From assembly GCA_947623615.1 (NCBI GenBank), contig CANQHH010000037.1:1-9613 (forward strand): a stretch of 9,613 bases of DNA. The letters run 5' to 3'. The notes under the pieces are model-generated. The model was not told the DNA's origin. It saw only the letters and a list, made by a program, of their open reading frames with translations, and did no database searches. Below, in pieces: positions 8,073 to 9,613 of the stretch. Both the position numbers and the translations under genes were made by a program. Positions within the stretch are counted from its first letter, which is position 1; the number at the start of each line of letters is the position of its first letter. The DNA is from an uncultured Clostridia bacterium. GTDB lineage: Bacteria; Bacillota; Clostridia; TANB77; CAG-508.

Positions 8073-9362
8073 ATGAAAAGTTTGAAAAAAACAATTATGC
8101 TTTTATTGGCAATAATGATAATTGCTGTATTAATATTAATAGTATTATTATTTCTAAGAAATAATAGTAAGCAAGAAGAAGTAATAGAAGAGGAAGCAGA
8201 TTATACAAGAACAATAGAGGAAGATTTAGAAAAAGTAAAGGATTATAATTCTTATTATTCTATAATCAATACAATGGCGACATATTATGCATATGTTACA
8301 AATGGAAATGGTACAGCATTAAGTTCAGTAATTGACAGTGAGTATATGAGTAAAAATTCTATTACAAAAGATAATATTGCAGAAAAAATGGGAGAGCAGA
8401 TTGATGAACAACTAAAAAATAATGAAAATTTTGAAGTTAAAGTACAAAAAATGTATGTCAAAGACAATTATGAATATCCTACATATTGTGTACATGGTAA
8501 AATATACTATTATGATGCTAATGATCAAATGAGATATAATGATTGTTATATTATAGTATATACGGATAGTGAAAATATAACTTATAGTATAGAACCAATT
8601 ACTGAAACTGAATATAAAAGTATTGAACAAAATAAAACAGAATTAGCCAATAAAAAAATAGAACAAAATCAATATAATAAAATGTTATATATAAATGTTA
8701 GTGAAGAGACTGCAGCTTCTAGTTTATTATATGACTTTAAGCTAAAAGCAGAAACTGATGTTGAATCGGCTTACAATTTAATTGATAAAGAATATAGAGA
8801 AAAAAGATTTGGAAATATTGATGAATTTAAGAAATATATAGAAAACTCAAGTATAAAAAATGCTATGCAAAACAAATATCAAAGAACAGTAAAAGATGAT
8901 TATACAGAATATGTTTGTATAGACCAAAATAACAATTATTATATTTTTAAAGAAAATGGTATATTAGATTATACAGTTATTCTTGACACATACACATTAG
9001 ACTTACCAGAAGTTGTATCAAATTATAATTCGTCTACAGAAGAGGAAAAAATTACTATAAACATACAAAAAGTATTCCAAGCATTAAATTCGGGTGATTA
9101 TAAATATGTATATGGAAAGCTAGATGATACATTCAAATCAACTAATTTTAAAACAGAAGCAGATTTTGAAAAATATGTTAAAGAAAATTTATATAAAAAT
9201 AATAAAATAGCATATAGAACAAAAAATAAAACTGGTGATGTATATATATATAGTTTAATAATATCAGATGGAAATGGAGTTAATGAGAAAGATATAAATA
9301 AAGACATAATAATGCAATTAAAAGAAGGAACAGATTTTGTAATGTCATTTAATATAAAATAG
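8073..9362 (+). CDS. Single-pass VirB8/TcpC-like protein with three NTF2-like units
   Basis: Probable VirB8-type scaffold of the T4SS (429 aa). The ATG follows an SD of GGGGAGGT at 8061-8068, directly after the hydrolase stop. One transmembrane helix spans about 8-28, followed by an acidic segment (EEVIEEEAD) and an extracellular remainder. Three NTF2-like units can be drawn: about 58-165, 208-305 and 325-429. Units 2 and 3 align well by eye: Y..(L/I)D..(Y/F)(R/K)...F....(E/D)F.KY(I/V), then three to four strands. Unit 1 is more divergent. TcpC of pCW3 and Tn916 Orf13 are known for two NTF2-like domains after one membrane helix, so a third would be an extension. Position after the hydrolase matches Tn916 orf13. 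Composition is even more A+T-rich and Lys/Asn/Tyr-rich than the VirB4 gene. The VirB8 role is inferred from architecture and order. Confidence 0.75.
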   Translation: MKSLKKTIMLLLAIMIIAVLILIVLLFLRNNSKQEEVIEEEADYTRTIEEDLEKVKDYNSYYSIINTMATYYAYVTNGNGTALSSVIDSEYMSKNSITKDNIAEKMGEQIDEQLKNNENFEVKVQKMYVKDNYEYPTYCVHGKIYYYDANDQMRYNDCYIIVYTDSENITYSIEPITETEYKSIEQNKTELANKKIEQNQYNKMLYINVSEETAASSLLYDFKLKAETDVESAYNLIDKEYREKRFGNIDEFKKYIENSSIKNAMQNKYQRTVKDDYTEYVCIDQNNNYYIFKENGILDYTVILDTYTLDLPEVVSNYNSSTEEEKITINIQKVFQALNSGDYKYVYGKLDDTFKSTNFKTEADFEKYVKENLYKNNKIAYRTKNKTGDVYIYSLIISDGNGVNEKDINKDIIMQLKEGTDFVMSFNIK

Positions 9363-9369
9363 AGGAGGT
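9363..9369 (+). promoter_or_regulatory. SD site for the last gene, with a dead decoy ATG
   Basis: AGGAGGT lies at 9363-9369, five bases before ATG 9375. An earlier ATG at 9370 abuts the SD and meets TGA after two codons (ATG CAA TGA), so 9375 is the usable start. Confidence 0.75.
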
Positions 9370-9374
9370 ATGCA

Positions 9375-9613
9375 ATGAGTAGTAAACAAGATAATATCAA
9401 AAAAATGATTGATATAAGTGAAATAGTGGATTCAGAATTAGATTCTAAATTATGGGAAAGAAAAAACATGATGTATTACAAAGATTTTAACTTTTCTGGT
9501 AGCAATCTAGGGCAAGAAAATGTATTTATAGTGCAGATAGAGAGTAAAGAAGAAGAAGGAGTTAATGTATATCAAATTTATGATAAAGATAAAAACTTAA
9601 TTGCTACTGTTGA
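9375..9613 (+). CDS. Unrecognised small acidic protein, N-terminal part (3'-truncated by window edge)
   Basis: An open frame of 79 codons runs off the window end. It begins with ATG 9375 behind a strong SD and starts 12 bases after the preceding TAG, so it belongs to the same operon. The visible part begins MSSKQDNIKKMIDISEIVDS and is charged and hydrophilic, with no signal peptide or membrane helix. A probable helix (about 4-35) carries Asp/Glu-Lys pairs. Strand-like pieces follow (ENVFIVQIESK, VNVYQIYDKDKNLIATV), separated by an EEEEG turn. This suggests a cytoplasmic protein with an alpha-then-beta arrangement. I do not recognise the family. Its place at the end of the T4SS block suggests an accessory or next-module gene, but nothing in the residues shows a function. 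Confidence 0.8.
   Translation, partial: MSSKQDNIKKMIDISEIVDSELDSKLWERKNMMYYKDFNFSGSNLGQENVFIVQIESKEEEGVNVYQIYDKDKNLIATV

Noticed and set aside
9098..9469. 123-codon - strand open frame at the right end
   Set aside because: Antisense to the well-supported end of the VirB8-like gene and the start of the next one. It crosses their junction including the SD, and its product is a Ser/Leu/Ile-rich shadow sequence.
1..9613. Alternative genetic code with TGA as Trp (Mollicutes-like), suggested by the low GC and lack of TGA stops
   Set aside because: Tryptophans are encoded by TGG and no in-frame TGA occurs in any gene. In such low-GC DNA a TGA-Trp code would show many.

Overview
The window holds six co-directional genes on the + strand, packed end to end with 5-18 bases between them. 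They read as the core of a Gram-positive conjugative type IV secretion system (T4SS). The DNA is very A+T-rich, with AGA, ATA and TTA favoured. Shine-Dalgarno (SD) sites are strong (GGGGAGG, AAAAGGAGG, GAGGAGGT). One secreted cell-wall hydrolase is tailored to a thick Gram-positive wall. Together these suggest a low-GC Firmicute, most likely a Clostridia or gut-type relative. Trp is written TGG throughout and no gene contains an in-frame TGA, so the standard code applies. The five visible stops are TAG or TAA.

Layout: (1) 1-1320 is the C-terminal ATPase part of a VirB4-like motor, cut by the window start. (2) 1333-4122 is a polytopic VirB6/TrbL-like channel protein with an export signal and a hydrophilic tail of about 450 residues carrying short tandem repeats. 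(3) 4141-5097 is a single-pass protein with one NTF2-like (VirB8/TcpC-type) domain and a C-terminal Ig-like beta domain. (4) 5115-8060 is a membrane-anchored wall hydrolase with a stalk of about 480 residues, a GH73 glucosaminidase domain and a C39-like cysteine peptidase domain (VirB1/CwlT role). (5) 8073-9362 is a second single-pass protein with apparently three NTF2-like units (VirB8/TcpC role). (6) 9375 to the window end is the start of a small acidic soluble protein I do not recognise.

The order VirB4 - VirB6 - VirB1-like hydrolase - VirB8-like matches orf16-orf15-orf14-orf13 of Tn916-type elements, with one extra NTF2-like gene between the VirB6-like and hydrolase genes. In the inferred model, the VirB4 ATPase energises the machine, the VirB6-like protein forms the membrane path, the two NTF2-like proteins scaffold it on the outer face, and the hydrolase opens the wall. 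No relaxase, coupling protein, integrase, origin or attachment site is visible, so the sequence does not say whether this is an integrative element or a plasmid.

I see no promoter, terminator, tRNA, rRNA, CRISPR array or insertion sequence. No stretch over 20 bases lacks a gene, and the region looks like the interior of one long operon.
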